In this document: positions 17,008 through 25,123 of the stretch, piece by piece | How positions within the stretch are numbered: the first letter of the stretch is position 1 | Layout of the letters: each line of letters begins with the position of its first letter | Source: Stappia sp. 28M-7 | GTDB lineage: Bacteria; Pseudomonadota; Alphaproteobacteria; Rhizobiales; Stappiaceae | DNA length: 64,000 nt | Assembly (NCBI RefSeq): GCF_014252955.1 | Contig: NZ_JACMIA010000001.1 | Span: 2,068,258-2,132,257, forward strand | Reading direction: 5' to 3' | Notes under the pieces: model-generated | What the model was told of the DNA's origin: nothing | Seen by the model: the letters and a program-made list of their open reading frames with translations, nothing else | Database searches by the model: none | Made by a program: the position numbers and the translations under genes

Positions 17008-17395
17008 CACGGGAAACGTCCCTCCCGCACACTCGAACGCAAACACGAAGGTTGGCGCCGGCTCGGGAGGCTGGCGCCACTGTCCGGCCCGCTCGTTCGG
17101 GCGCATGTCCGGGCGCCGTCCCGCGTCCGCGATTAGGTCGAAAAACGACTTAATACCGCATGACAAATATATTTCTGAAATGAAAGGCGAGGCGATACGG
17201 TCGCCGGAAAGCTGACGGGCACACCTTCCGCAGACGCGAAACAGCGAGGGATTTTAGGCGGTTGCGCCGCTCTCTCGACCTGCTCCGCGAGCCGTGGACA
17301 GGCCGGCCGTGTCCGTCCGGATCGGGAGGCGGCCTGCACGACGGGCCGGAGAAGCGGCGGACCGGCGCCGCGCGCGTTTCCAGGGAGGACTGCGG
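17008..17395 (+). promoter_or_regulatory. Leader and promoter region of ilvD
   Basis: Contains an interrupted hairpin TGGCGCC (17053-17059)/GGCGCCA (17073-17079) that may end the LysR transcript. There is also a small stem AGGTCG-AAAAA-CGACTT at 17135-17151 and the AT-rich palindrome AAATATATTT at 17165-17174. The last part is the ilvD leader with its ribosome site. No gene recognised. Confidence 0.4.
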
Positions 17396-19069
17396 GTGCC
17401 ATACAACGAGCGTTCGAAGACGATTTCGCAAGGGGTCGAGCGTTCGCCGAACAGGGCCATGTTCTATGGCCTCGGCTACACCAAGGAAGATTTCGACAAC
17501 CCGATGATCGGCATTGCCAACGGGCATTCGACGATCACGCCCTGCAACGCCGGTCTCCAGCCGCTCGCCGATGTGGCGGTGAAGGCGATCAAGGAGGCGG
17601 GCGCCAACCCGCAGATCTTCGGCGTGCCCACCATTTCCGACGGCATGTCGATGGGCACGGAAGGCATGAAGTACTCGCTGATCTCGCGCGAGGTCATCGC
17701 CGACTGCGTCGAGATGACGGTGCAGGGCCAGTGGATGGACGGCGTGCTGGTGCTGGGCGGCTGCGACAAGAACAAGCCCGGCGGCATGATCGGCATCGTC
17801 CGCGCCAACGTCCCGGCGATCTACGTTTATGGCGGCACCATCAAGCCGGGCAAGTGGAAGGGGCAGGACCTGTCGGTCATCTCCGCCTTCGAGGCTGTCG
17901 GCGCGATCAAGGCCGGCCGCATGAGCGAAGAGGACTTCGAGGGCATCGAGCGCAACGCCTGCCCGACGACCGGCGCATGCGGGGGCATGTACACCGCCAA
18001 CACCATGAGCTCCTCCTTCGAGGCGCTCGGCATGGCGCTGCTCTACTCCTCGACCATGGCCAATATCGACCAGGAGAAGTTCGACTCCACGGCCGAGTCC
18101 GCCCGCGTTCTCGTCGAGGCGGTGAAGAAGGGCCTGAAGCCGCGTGACATCGTCACCCGCAAGAGCGTCGAGAACGCGATCACCCTGGTGATGGCGACCG
18201 GCGGCTCCACCAACGCGGTGCTGCACTACCTGGCCATCTGCCACGCGGCCGAGGTCGAGTGGACGCTCGACGATTTCGAGCGGATCCGCCGCAAGGTTCC
18301 GGTGATCTGCGATCTCAAGCCGTCCGGCAAGTACATGGCGGTCGACCTGCACAAGGCGGGCGGCGTGCCGCAGATCCTCAAGATCCTGCTGAATGCCGGC
18401 CTGCTGCACGGCGACTGCATGACCATCACCGGCCGCACCCTGGCCGAGGAACTGGCCCATGTGCCGGATGCCCCGCCCGCCGACCAGGACGTCATCCGGC
18501 CGATCGAGGGCGCACTCTATCCGGAAGGCCACCTTGCGATCCTTCGCGGCAACCTGGCCGAGGACGGCGCGGTGGCCAAGATCACCGGCCTGAAGTCGAC
18601 CTCGATCACCGGCCCGGCGCGCGTCTTCGACGACGAGCAGTCGGCGATGGACGCGATCCTCTCCGACCGCATCCGCCCCGGCGATGTGCTGGTGCTGCGC
18701 TATCTCGGCCCGCGCGGCGGACCGGGCATGCCGGAGATGCTGGCCCCGACCTCGGCGATCATCGGCCGCGGTCTCGGCGCCGATGTCGGCCTGATCACCG
18801 ACGGCCGTTTCTCGGGCGGCTCGTGGGGCATGCTGGTTGGCCACGTCACGCCGGAGGCCTATGAGGGCGGCACCATCGCGCTCGTCGAGGAAGGCGACAC
18901 GATCACCATCGACGCCTCGCGCCAGCTGCTGCAGCTGGAGGTGGACGACGAGGAACTGGCCCGGCGCCGCGCCAACTGGCGCCAGCCGGAGCCGCGCTAC
19001 CGCAACGGCGTTCTCGGCAAGTTCGCCCAGCTCGCGCTGCCCGCCAACAAGGGCGCGGTGACGGGCTGA
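17396..19069 (+). CDS. ilvD: Dihydroxy-acid dehydratase (IlvD)
   Basis: Dehydrates 2,3-dihydroxy-isovalerate or -methylvalerate to the 2-oxo acids of valine and isoleucine, using an iron-sulfur cluster. GTG 17396 sits seven bases after AGGGAGG and gives a 557-residue protein. Cluster and metal ligands are in [20 protein letters not shown] and [15 protein letters not shown]; the C-terminal half has the SDGRFSGG-like block [12 protein letters not shown]. The HSTITPCN signature favours IlvD over sugar-acid dehydratases. It is separate from other ilv genes and sits between a LysR gene and a TRAP transporter, so it may be a pathway-dedicated copy supplying 2-oxoisovalerate. That specialised role is inference. 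Confidence 0.92.
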   Translation: MPYNERSKTISQGVERSPNRAMFYGLGYTKEDFDNPMIGIANGHSTITPCNAGLQPLADVAVKAIKEAGANPQIFGVPTISDGMSMGTEGMKYSLISREVIADCVEMTVQGQWMDGVLVLGGCDKNKPGGMIGIVRANVPAIYVYGGTIKPGKWKGQDLSVISAFEAVGAIKAGRMSEEDFEGIERNACPTTGACGGMYTANTMSSSFEALGMALLYSSTMANIDQEKFDSTAESARVLVEAVKKGLKPRDIVTRKSVENAITLVMATGGSTNAVLHYLAICHAAEVEWTLDDFERIRRKVPVICDLKPSGKYMAVDLHKAGGVPQILKILLNAGLLHGDCMTITGRTLAEELAHVPDAPPADQDVIRPIEGALYPEGHLAILRGNLAEDGAVAKITGLKSTSITGPARVFDDEQSAMDAILSDRIRPGDVLVLRYLGPRGGPGMPEMLAPTSAIIGRGLGADVGLITDGRFSGGSWGMLVGHVTPEAYEGGTIALVEEGDTITIDASRQLLQLEVDDEELARRRANWRQPEPRYRNGVLGKFAQLALPANKGAVTG

Positions 19070-19087
19070 CGGAGCCTCGGCAAGCTT

Positions 19088-19110
19088 CGGGGCGGACCGG
19101 ATCCGCCCCG
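19088..19110 (+). terminator. 9-bp GC hairpin after ilvD
   Basis: CGGGGCGGA (19088-19096) pairs with TCCGCCCCG (19102-19110) over a CCGGA loop, 18 bases past the stop. No clear U-run follows. The rest of the gap to 19703 is GC-rich, low-complexity CCGG-type sequence with no credible gene. It turns AT-rich just before the next gene, with GAATAGAATAATATTC at 19671-19686. Confidence 0.55.
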
Positions 19111-19703
19111 TCGCAGCCCAGGGCGGCAACGAAAACGGATAGAGCGGAATGACGATCTGACCGGAACGCGGCCCGCTCTAGGAGGCTGTCCGTCCGGCAT
19201 CCGCACCTCCGGTTGATGGGGGGATGGTGCCGGAGGCTGGACGGGCAGGCTTTCCGGGCGTCAGGACGGGGCATCGGTGCCCGGTCCCGCGGCCCGGCTT
19301 CGCGGTCTCGGCCTGCGGCGCGCAAGCCGCGCTGCGCCGAAATCCGGCCACCTGGCCGAACCGATGAGACCGGCCCCTCAAACCGGGCCGCCAAACGAAC
19401 ATCTGAAACGGGCCACCGAGCCGAGCCGCCAACCCGGGCCAGCTGCGCCCGACTTCAAAGGGGGCGAACGGGGAAGGCAGGGCGGCCGGCAACCGGACCA
19501 GCCGTCTCTGGGCGAGGATGCCAGCGTGTCAGCCGGGGTCGGAAGATCCCGGCCGCTGGCGTTTGCCTGCTCGCTTTGCCGGCTTGTGGTTTCGTGTTTC
19601 AACAGTCACAAGAAATAGAAAAATAGAATTAGACCGGGTCGGGCCCGCTTCATATCCTCATCTTACAATCGAATAGAATAATATTCGCTTGAGGAGGGGA
19701 ATG

Positions 19704-20885
19704 ATGTCGGCCGATGAGTGTTGTTGTTGCTTCCTTGATGTAAGTAACGTGGCGGCGGGGTCGGCGGTTTCCGTCCGTGCGGCAAGAGGAGCTGTAGGCG
19801 CTGGCCGGCGGGGGCGAGGGCGCATGCTGTTCCTGGCCGGAGCCATGGCGCTGGGGCTCGCTCCGGGCTGGATGGCTCCGGCGGAGGCCGCCAGCTATAC
19901 GATGACGATTGCCCATCTCTATCCGGACGACCTTGCCAACAACGAGACCGCGCCGGCCCTCAAGCATTTCGAGCAACTGGTCGAGAGCGCCACGGGCGGC
20001 GACATCGACGTGCAGATCTTCGGCAACGGCGCGCTCGGCGGCGAAGTTGAGGCCGCCCAGCAGGCCCGCGCCGGCAAGACCGTCCAGTCGGTCATGCTGG
20101 GCTCCGGCACGCAGGCCTCCTTCTTCCGCAATTACGAGATGATCACCTCGCCGTTCCTGTTCCCCGACTACCGGACGGCCTGGACCTTCTTCGACAGCCC
20201 GTGGTTCGCCAGGTTCATGAAGCCGATGGTGCAGGAAAGCGGGTTGCGCTACCTCGGCACGCTGGACGATGGCGGCGGCTTCGTCGCCTTCGCCAACAAC
20301 AAGCGGCTGATCACCAAGGTCGAGGACCTCAAGGGCCTGCGCATCCGCATCGAGGAAAACCAGGCGCACATGACGATCATGAGCGCGCTCGGCGCCTCGC
20401 CGACGACGCTGCCCTGGGGCGAGTTGCAGACCGGTCTGGCGACCGGCCTCGTCGACGGCCATTTCCATGCGCCCGGCGTCAACGACATCTTCAAGTTCTC
20501 GGACGTGACCGACTTCACCACCTGGAGCGGCCATGTCTACAACACCATCACCTGGAGCGTCAGCGAGGCCTGGTTCTCGCAGCTGCCCGACGACTACAAG
20601 AAGATCATCGTGACCTCGGCCCGCGAGGCGGTGGCGATGGCGCATGGCATCGCCGCGCAGATCACCGTCATCGGCTGGGTGAACTCCTGCAAGAAGTTCG
20701 AGCAGTGCCACATCCTCTCCGATGCCGAGAAGCAGCGAATGCGCGACATCTCGCAGCCTCTCTATCGCGAGTGGCTGGTGAAGGAGTTCGGGGAGAAGGC
20801 CTCGCTCTACGACGATCTGCGCGCCGAAGTCTCGCGCATCCATAACGAGCTGAACCGTTCCGCCGTCGAGCTTTATCTCGACTGA
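19704..20885 (+). CDS. dctP: TRAP transporter substrate-binding protein (DctP family)
   Basis: Periplasmic receptor for a TRAP importer, which takes up carboxylates using an ion gradient. ATG 19704 (or 19701) follows GAGGAGGGG. About 45 odd residues, including four consecutive Cys (DECCCCF), precede a signal-peptide core RMLFLAGAMALGLAPGWM ending AEA; ATG 19824 may therefore be the functional start. Mature sequence has the DctP pattern: HLYPDDLANNETAPALKHFE, FGNGALGGEVEAAQQ, then LKGLRIRIEENQAH with the ligand Arg, and WGELQTGLATGLVDGHFHAP. First gene of a dctPQM set. Substrate not predictable. Confidence 0.87.
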   Translation: MSADECCCCFLDVSNVAAGSAVSVRAARGAVGAGRRGRGRMLFLAGAMALGLAPGWMAPAEAASYTMTIAHLYPDDLANNETAPALKHFEQLVESATGGDIDVQIFGNGALGGEVEAAQQARAGKTVQSVMLGSGTQASFFRNYEMITSPFLFPDYRTAWTFFDSPWFARFMKPMVQESGLRYLGTLDDGGGFVAFANNKRLITKVEDLKGLRIRIEENQAHMTIMSALGASPTTLPWGELQTGLATGLVDGHFHAPGVNDIFKFSDVTDFTTWSGHVYNTITWSVSEAWFSQLPDDYKKIIVTSAREAVAMAHGIAAQITVIGWVNSCKKFEQCHILSDAEKQRMRDISQPLYREWLVKEFGEKASLYDDLRAEVSRIHNELNRSAVELYLD

Positions 20886-20988
20886 CGCGGCTGGCAGGCG
20901 GCGACGGGGCGTGTCCGGCCGCCGCCTGCCTTTCGCGGACGCGCAAGCGCCGCTCTGGACATCGCCTCCGCCGACCGGGACCGAACCG

Positions 20989-21708
20989 ATGAGCATGACT
21001 TCCACCATTGGGCCGGGAGCGCTTCTTGGCGCCCTGCGCCGGGCCAGTGACATGGTCAACCGCGCCACCATCCTCGTCTGCGCGGTTCTGCTTGCCGTGA
21101 TGCTGCTCGTCTCGGCGGCCGGCATCATGCTGGAACTCGGCTTGGCGCTGGCGGGGCGCTTCGACAGGGCGGACCTGTTCGACAGCGGGCCGCTGGCCTT
21201 CGCCTATGCCAACACCCGTCCCTCGCTGTTCCGCCTGTTCCTGCCCTGGCTCGGCATGCTCAGCATCACCGTCGCGTTCAAGTATGGCGAGCATATCGCC
21301 ATTCTTGCCGTGGCGCGGCGGCTGCCCCGCTGGGCCGCGCGGCTGGCGCAGGCGGTGAACCTGGCCGCCATCGGCCTCTTCGCCCTGGCTCTGGTGTGGT
21401 ACGGGTTCGGCTTCTTCCGCGAGGCCAGCAACCTCTACATCATCTCGCCCAGCCTGCAGGTGACGCACCACTGGACGGCGGCCTCCGTGCCGGTGGCGGG
21501 CGCGATCCTGTGCCTGCACCTCGTCGACGGGATGGCGCTGCTGGAAGAGCGCGGCGCGATCAGCGCGGCAGCCGAGGAGGTCGAGGCGGCGGAGGCGGAG
21601 CTGGAGTTCGGCGACGGGCCGCCGACCGGTGCGGGCGAGCCGGACGACGCCGGCGCGCGCGAAGCCGGCACAGCGACCGCGCGGCGCATTGCGGAGGTCG
21701 CGGGATGA
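20989..21708 (+). CDS. dctQ: TRAP transporter small permease (DctQ family)
   Basis: 239-residue integral membrane subunit with four hydrophobic segments: ATILVCAVLLAVMLLVSAAG near residue 25, FRLFLPWLGMLSITVAF, AVNLAAIGLFALALVWYGF and a last one near VAGAILCLHLVDG. An acidic Ala/Glu-rich tail follows (AAEEVEAAEAELEFG). DctQ bridges DctP and DctM. The stop overlaps the ATG of dctM (ATGA). Confidence 0.87.
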   Translation: MSMTSTIGPGALLGALRRASDMVNRATILVCAVLLAVMLLVSAAGIMLELGLALAGRFDRADLFDSGPLAFAYANTRPSLFRLFLPWLGMLSITVAFKYGEHIAILAVARRLPRWAARLAQAVNLAAIGLFALALVWYGFGFFREASNLYIISPSLQVTHHWTAASVPVAGAILCLHLVDGMALLEERGAISAAAEEVEAAEAELEFGDGPPTGAGEPDDAGAREAGTATARRIAEVAG

Positions 21709-22988
21709 GCGCCTCCGTCGCCTTCATCGTGCTGATGTTCATCGGCCTGCCGCTCGGCCTGGTGCTGACAGCCGCCGGCATGGTCGGCGCCTATTCCATC
21801 GGCGGGGCGGATTTCCTCGGCATTCTTGCCGACCGCTTCTATTCCGGCGTATCGGGCTACGTGCTGATCGCCGTGCCCTATTTCATCATCACCGCCGAGA
21901 TCATGAACCGCGCCGGGCTGACCGAGCGGCTGATCGCCTTTGCCAGCTCGCTGTTCGGCCGGGTGCCGGGGGCGCTGTCGCATGTCAATGTCACCACCTG
22001 CCTGCTGTTCGCCGGGCTGACCGGCGCGGCGGTGACCGAGACGGCGGCCATCGGGCGCACGCTGATCCCCTCCATGCGCAAGGAGGGCTACAGCGCGGCT
22101 TATTGCGCTGCCGTTACAGCCTGTTCGGCCATCGTCGGGCCGATCATCCCGCCCAGCATCATCATGATCGCCTATGCGGCGACCCTGCGGGACACCTCGA
22201 TCCTCGGCCTGTTCGCCGCCGGCATTGTGCCGGGGCTTATGATGGGCCTCGCCATGCTGGTGGTCAGCGGCATCATCTCGTGGCGGCGCGGCTATGCCGG
22301 CCACCAGCGGGTGATGCTCTCGGTGATCGTCTCCACCGGCATCAGCGCGCTGGCGGCGATGGGCATTCCGCTGGTCATTCTCGGCGGTGTGCTGACCGGC
22401 CTGACCACGGTGACCGAGGCCTCGGTGATCGCCTGCATCTATGCCCTGGTGCTCGGCGGCTTCGCCTATCGCCGGCTCAGCCGGCACGACCTGTGGGAAT
22501 CGCTGGTCTCCACGGTCAGCTTCAGCGGCGTGGTGTTCCTGCTGCTCGGCGCGTCCAACGTGCTCGGCTGGTTCGTCACCCGCTCCGGCATCGCCCGTCA
22601 TGCGGCCGAGACCATCGCCACCATGAGCGACAATCCGGTGGTGCAGATCCTGGCGGTCGCCGCGCTGCTCATCGTCATCGGCATGTTCATCGACGTGCTG
22701 CCGGCCATCATCATCGCCGTGCCGGTGCTGGCACCCGCCCTGGTCGAACTCGGCTTCCACCCGCTGCATGCGGGCATGGTGATGCTGCTGGCGCTCAACC
22801 TCGGCAACATCACGCCGCCGGTCGGCCTGACCCTGATGACCGCCGCGCGAATAGCCAACGCCCCATACGAAAGCGCGGTGCGCGAGTCGCTGCCCTTCGC
22901 CTTCGCCCATGTGGTGATCGTGGTGCTGTGCGCGCTGTTCCCGGCCATCACCCTCCTGGTGCCGCGCATGTTCGGCGTGGGCATGTAG
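21705..22988 (+). CDS. dctM: TRAP transporter large permease (DctM family)
   Basis: 427 residues, about 12 hydrophobic segments, the ion-coupled channel subunit of TRAP importers. Family stretches include LIAVPYFIITAEIMNRAGL, TACSAIVGPIIPPSIIMIAY (the conserved PPS hairpin), GVLTGLTTVTEASVIA and LGNITPPVGLTLM. Translationally coupled to dctQ. With dctP and dctQ it gives a complete importer inside the biosynthetic locus, possibly for a precursor or to retrieve the product. Confidence 0.92.
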   Translation: MSASVAFIVLMFIGLPLGLVLTAAGMVGAYSIGGADFLGILADRFYSGVSGYVLIAVPYFIITAEIMNRAGLTERLIAFASSLFGRVPGALSHVNVTTCLLFAGLTGAAVTETAAIGRTLIPSMRKEGYSAAYCAAVTACSAIVGPIIPPSIIMIAYAATLRDTSILGLFAAGIVPGLMMGLAMLVVSGIISWRRGYAGHQRVMLSVIVSTGISALAAMGIPLVILGGVLTGLTTVTEASVIACIYALVLGGFAYRRLSRHDLWESLVSTVSFSGVVFLLLGASNVLGWFVTRSGIARHAAETIATMSDNPVVQILAVAALLIVIGMFIDVLPAIIIAVPVLAPALVELGFHPLHAGMVMLLALNLGNITPPVGLTLMTAARIANAPYESAVRESLPFAFAHVVIVVLCALFPAITLLVPRMFGVGM

Positions 22989-23030
22989 GCGGCTTCCTTT
23001 TCGACCAACGTCACACAGAGAGTGAAGACC

Positions 23031-23708
23031 ATGACCAAGGATCAATCGGTGGAGCGGCTGACCGCAGTCCTGCAGAAGATCGCGGCGGCGGAAGAGGTGC
23101 GCGAGGGCAATCCCGGCCCGGTGACGCTGGTCGCCGTCTCCAAGACCTTCGATGCGGATGCGATCCGCCCGGTGATCGCCGCAGGGGCCCGCGTGTTCGG
23201 CGAGAACAAGGTGCAGGAGGCGCAGGAGAAGTGGCCGGCGCTGAAGGCCGAGTATCCCGACATCGAGCTGCGCCTGCTCGGGCCGCTGCAGTCCAACAAG
23301 GCGAGGGATGCGGTCGCCCTGTTCGACGTGATTGAGTCCGTCGACCGGGAGAAGATCGCCGCCGAGATCTCCCGCGAGATCGCCCGCCAGGGCCGCAGCC
23401 CGCGCCTCTATGTGCAGGTGAATACGGGGCGCGAGCCGCAGAAGGCCGGCATCGATCCGGACGAGGCCATCGCCTTTGTCGAGCGCTGCCGGGATGTGCA
23501 CGGGCTGACCATCGAGGGGCTGATGTGCATCCCGCCGGCAGGCGAGGATCCCGCGCCGCATTTCGAGCTGCTGGCCGCGCTCGCCGACAAGGCGGGCCTT
23601 GCGCGCCGGTCCATGGGCATGTCCGGCGACTACGAGAAGGCGGTGATCTACGGCGCGACCAGCGTACGCGTCGGCTCGGCCATCTTCGGCGCCCGCACCT
23701 ATGCCTGA
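23031..23708 (+). CDS. YggS/PLPBP-family pyridoxal phosphate homeostasis protein
   Basis: 225 residues. Fold type III alanine-racemase-like TIM barrel without the second domain, the YggS/PROSC family, which binds PLP without known catalysis and buffers B6. The PLP lysine is in VAVSKTF (VSK motif), followed by FGENKVQEAQEKW and the phosphate-binding MGMSGDYEKAV and VRVGSAIFGAR stretches. ATG 23031 is preferred; GTG 23022 is possible. In most bacteria yggS lies near proC or cell-division genes; here it is between TRAP and kinase-like genes, so a dedicated role in a PLP-related or amino-acid pathway is possible. Confidence 0.88.
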   Translation: MTKDQSVERLTAVLQKIAAAEEVREGNPGPVTLVAVSKTFDADAIRPVIAAGARVFGENKVQEAQEKWPALKAEYPDIELRLLGPLQSNKARDAVALFDVIESVDREKIAAEISREIARQGRSPRLYVQVNTGREPQKAGIDPDEAIAFVERCRDVHGLTIEGLMCIPPAGEDPAPHFELLAALADKAGLARRSMGMSGDYEKAVIYGATSVRVGSAIFGARTYA

Positions 23709-23753
23709 CCCACGCCCGACCAGCAGTTTTCTTACCATTCAGGACGCTACTCG

Positions 23754-25106
23754 ATGAACATCAACGCTCACCAGAAGCTGGACTACCGGATCACCCACCA
23801 GTTCGACGGCCTGACCATTTCGGACGGCGAGTTCCAGCGCCTGCTCGACATCGCCAGCTGGAACGGCCATGTGCCGACCTTCACCCGGCGCGGCCGCGGC
23901 TCCTGGGAAAGCCTGAACGAGCCCATCGCGCTGAAGGACGACCCCTCGGTCACCTTCCACGCGGCCAAGCTCAAGGGCGTCGGCCTGTGGAACCCGATCC
24001 TGCCGGGCGATGCGGAATATTCCAACAAGCTGCATGACGATGCCGGCAACGACCCGGTGCCGCCGCTGACGGACCTCCTGGAATATCTCGTCACCTATCC
24101 GCATTTCGGCATCTCGAACGAGGGCGAGTACAAGTACGCCTACAGCTCGCCGAGCCCCATCGGCGGCATCGTCCACGAGCGCGCCCATCGCGAGTTCTGG
24201 TCGGCCGAGCGGCTGGTGCGCCACGGCGTGCCGACCATCGCGCCGCTGGCGGTGATCGAGTATGGCGGCAACCTGTCCTTCCAGGGCCAGCCGATGGGCG
24301 CGGTGCTGACGCTCTCGCCCGGCTCCGCCTCCTACCGCATCTCGGAGATCCTGTTCGGTGCCGGCATGGTGCGCGGCAGCGATCCCGCCTTCGACGCCCA
24401 TTACGACGGCATCCGCGAGGCGCTCGGCGTCGAGGGCGACCCGGACGACGAGCGCGTCCGCCTGACGGTGATCTGCAAGCTCGCCCGCGAGGCCGGCAAG
24501 CTGCTGCACGACTTCTCGCTCGCCGAGCTCTACCGCTACTCCGGCGACTGGGGCAATTTCGTCTATTCGGTCGAGAGCAAGCGGCTCTTCCTGATCGACC
24601 TCGATTCCGTGCAGGACATCAACCACCTGCCGCCGACGGCAAAGGCGATGCAGTCCTGGCGCGACCTGGCCAGCGCCATCTACCGGATGGTCGGCAAGCT
24701 CGGCTACCCGACCGCGCTCGGCAAGTACACCATCGACAACCTGATGGAGTTCGACCCGATCGCCGCGAAGATCGCCGGCTATTTCCCGGACGTGCCGGAG
24801 GCCGAGATCCGCACCATCTCCCGCCGCCTGTGGGGCTACTTCATTCCGCATCTGGCGCTGCTGACCAAGCACCGGGACGACATTCTCGGCGGCTGGGACG
24901 GGGACCGGCGCAAGTCCTACAAGATGGACCACGACCTCTTCTACATCCTGGCGCTGACCCTGCTGCGGCCGCTGTTCGAGCACAGCGCGGTCGGGCGCAA
25001 GTATCCGAGCGACATCACCGACGACGAGATGTGGGGCAAGGCCGAGCGCTTCCTCGGCAACCGCTTCCAGTATTTCGCCTGGCTGATGGGCCGGTACGAC
25101 ATTTAG
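23754..25106 (+). CDS. Protein-kinase-like fold protein of unknown substrate
   Basis: 450 residues, not recognised as a named family. The order of motifs suggests a kinase or aminoglycoside-phosphotransferase-like fold. A Lys in AKLKGVG (72/74) may be the ATP-binding lysine, Glu147 in HREFWSAERLVRHGVP a helix-C Glu, His252-Asp253 (LLHDFS) the catalytic loop, Asn268 (GDWGNFVY) a metal ligand and Asp282/Asp284 (LFLIDLDSV) the DFG-like Asp. About 165 C-terminal residues without clear motif follow. It is 17 bases ahead of the adenylation gene, so the two are likely co-expressed. It could phosphorylate a hydroxyl of a small amino-acid intermediate to make a leaving group. Kinase assignment is by pattern only. 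Confidence 0.6.
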   Translation: MNINAHQKLDYRITHQFDGLTISDGEFQRLLDIASWNGHVPTFTRRGRGSWESLNEPIALKDDPSVTFHAAKLKGVGLWNPILPGDAEYSNKLHDDAGNDPVPPLTDLLEYLVTYPHFGISNEGEYKYAYSSPSPIGGIVHERAHREFWSAERLVRHGVPTIAPLAVIEYGGNLSFQGQPMGAVLTLSPGSASYRISEILFGAGMVRGSDPAFDAHYDGIREALGVEGDPDDERVRLTVICKLAREAGKLLHDFSLAELYRYSGDWGNFVYSVESKRLFLIDLDSVQDINHLPPTAKAMQSWRDLASAIYRMVGKLGYPTALGKYTIDNLMEFDPIAAKIAGYFPDVPEAEIRTISRRLWGYFIPHLALLTKHRDDILGGWDGDRRKSYKMDHDLFYILALTLLRPLFEHSAVGRKYPSDITDDEMWGKAERFLGNRFQYFAWLMGRYDI

Positions 25107-25123
25107 AAAATCGGGAGACGACG

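Noticed and set aside
17160-17183. Tiny frame MTNIFLK in the ilvD leader as an attenuation peptide
   Set aside because: Only one Ile and one Leu codon, no ribosome site and no terminator/antiterminator pair seen.
21435-23738. Long minus-strand frame opposite dctM and yggS
   Set aside because: Composition is His/Asp/Gly/Arg-rich with no domain; shadow of real genes.
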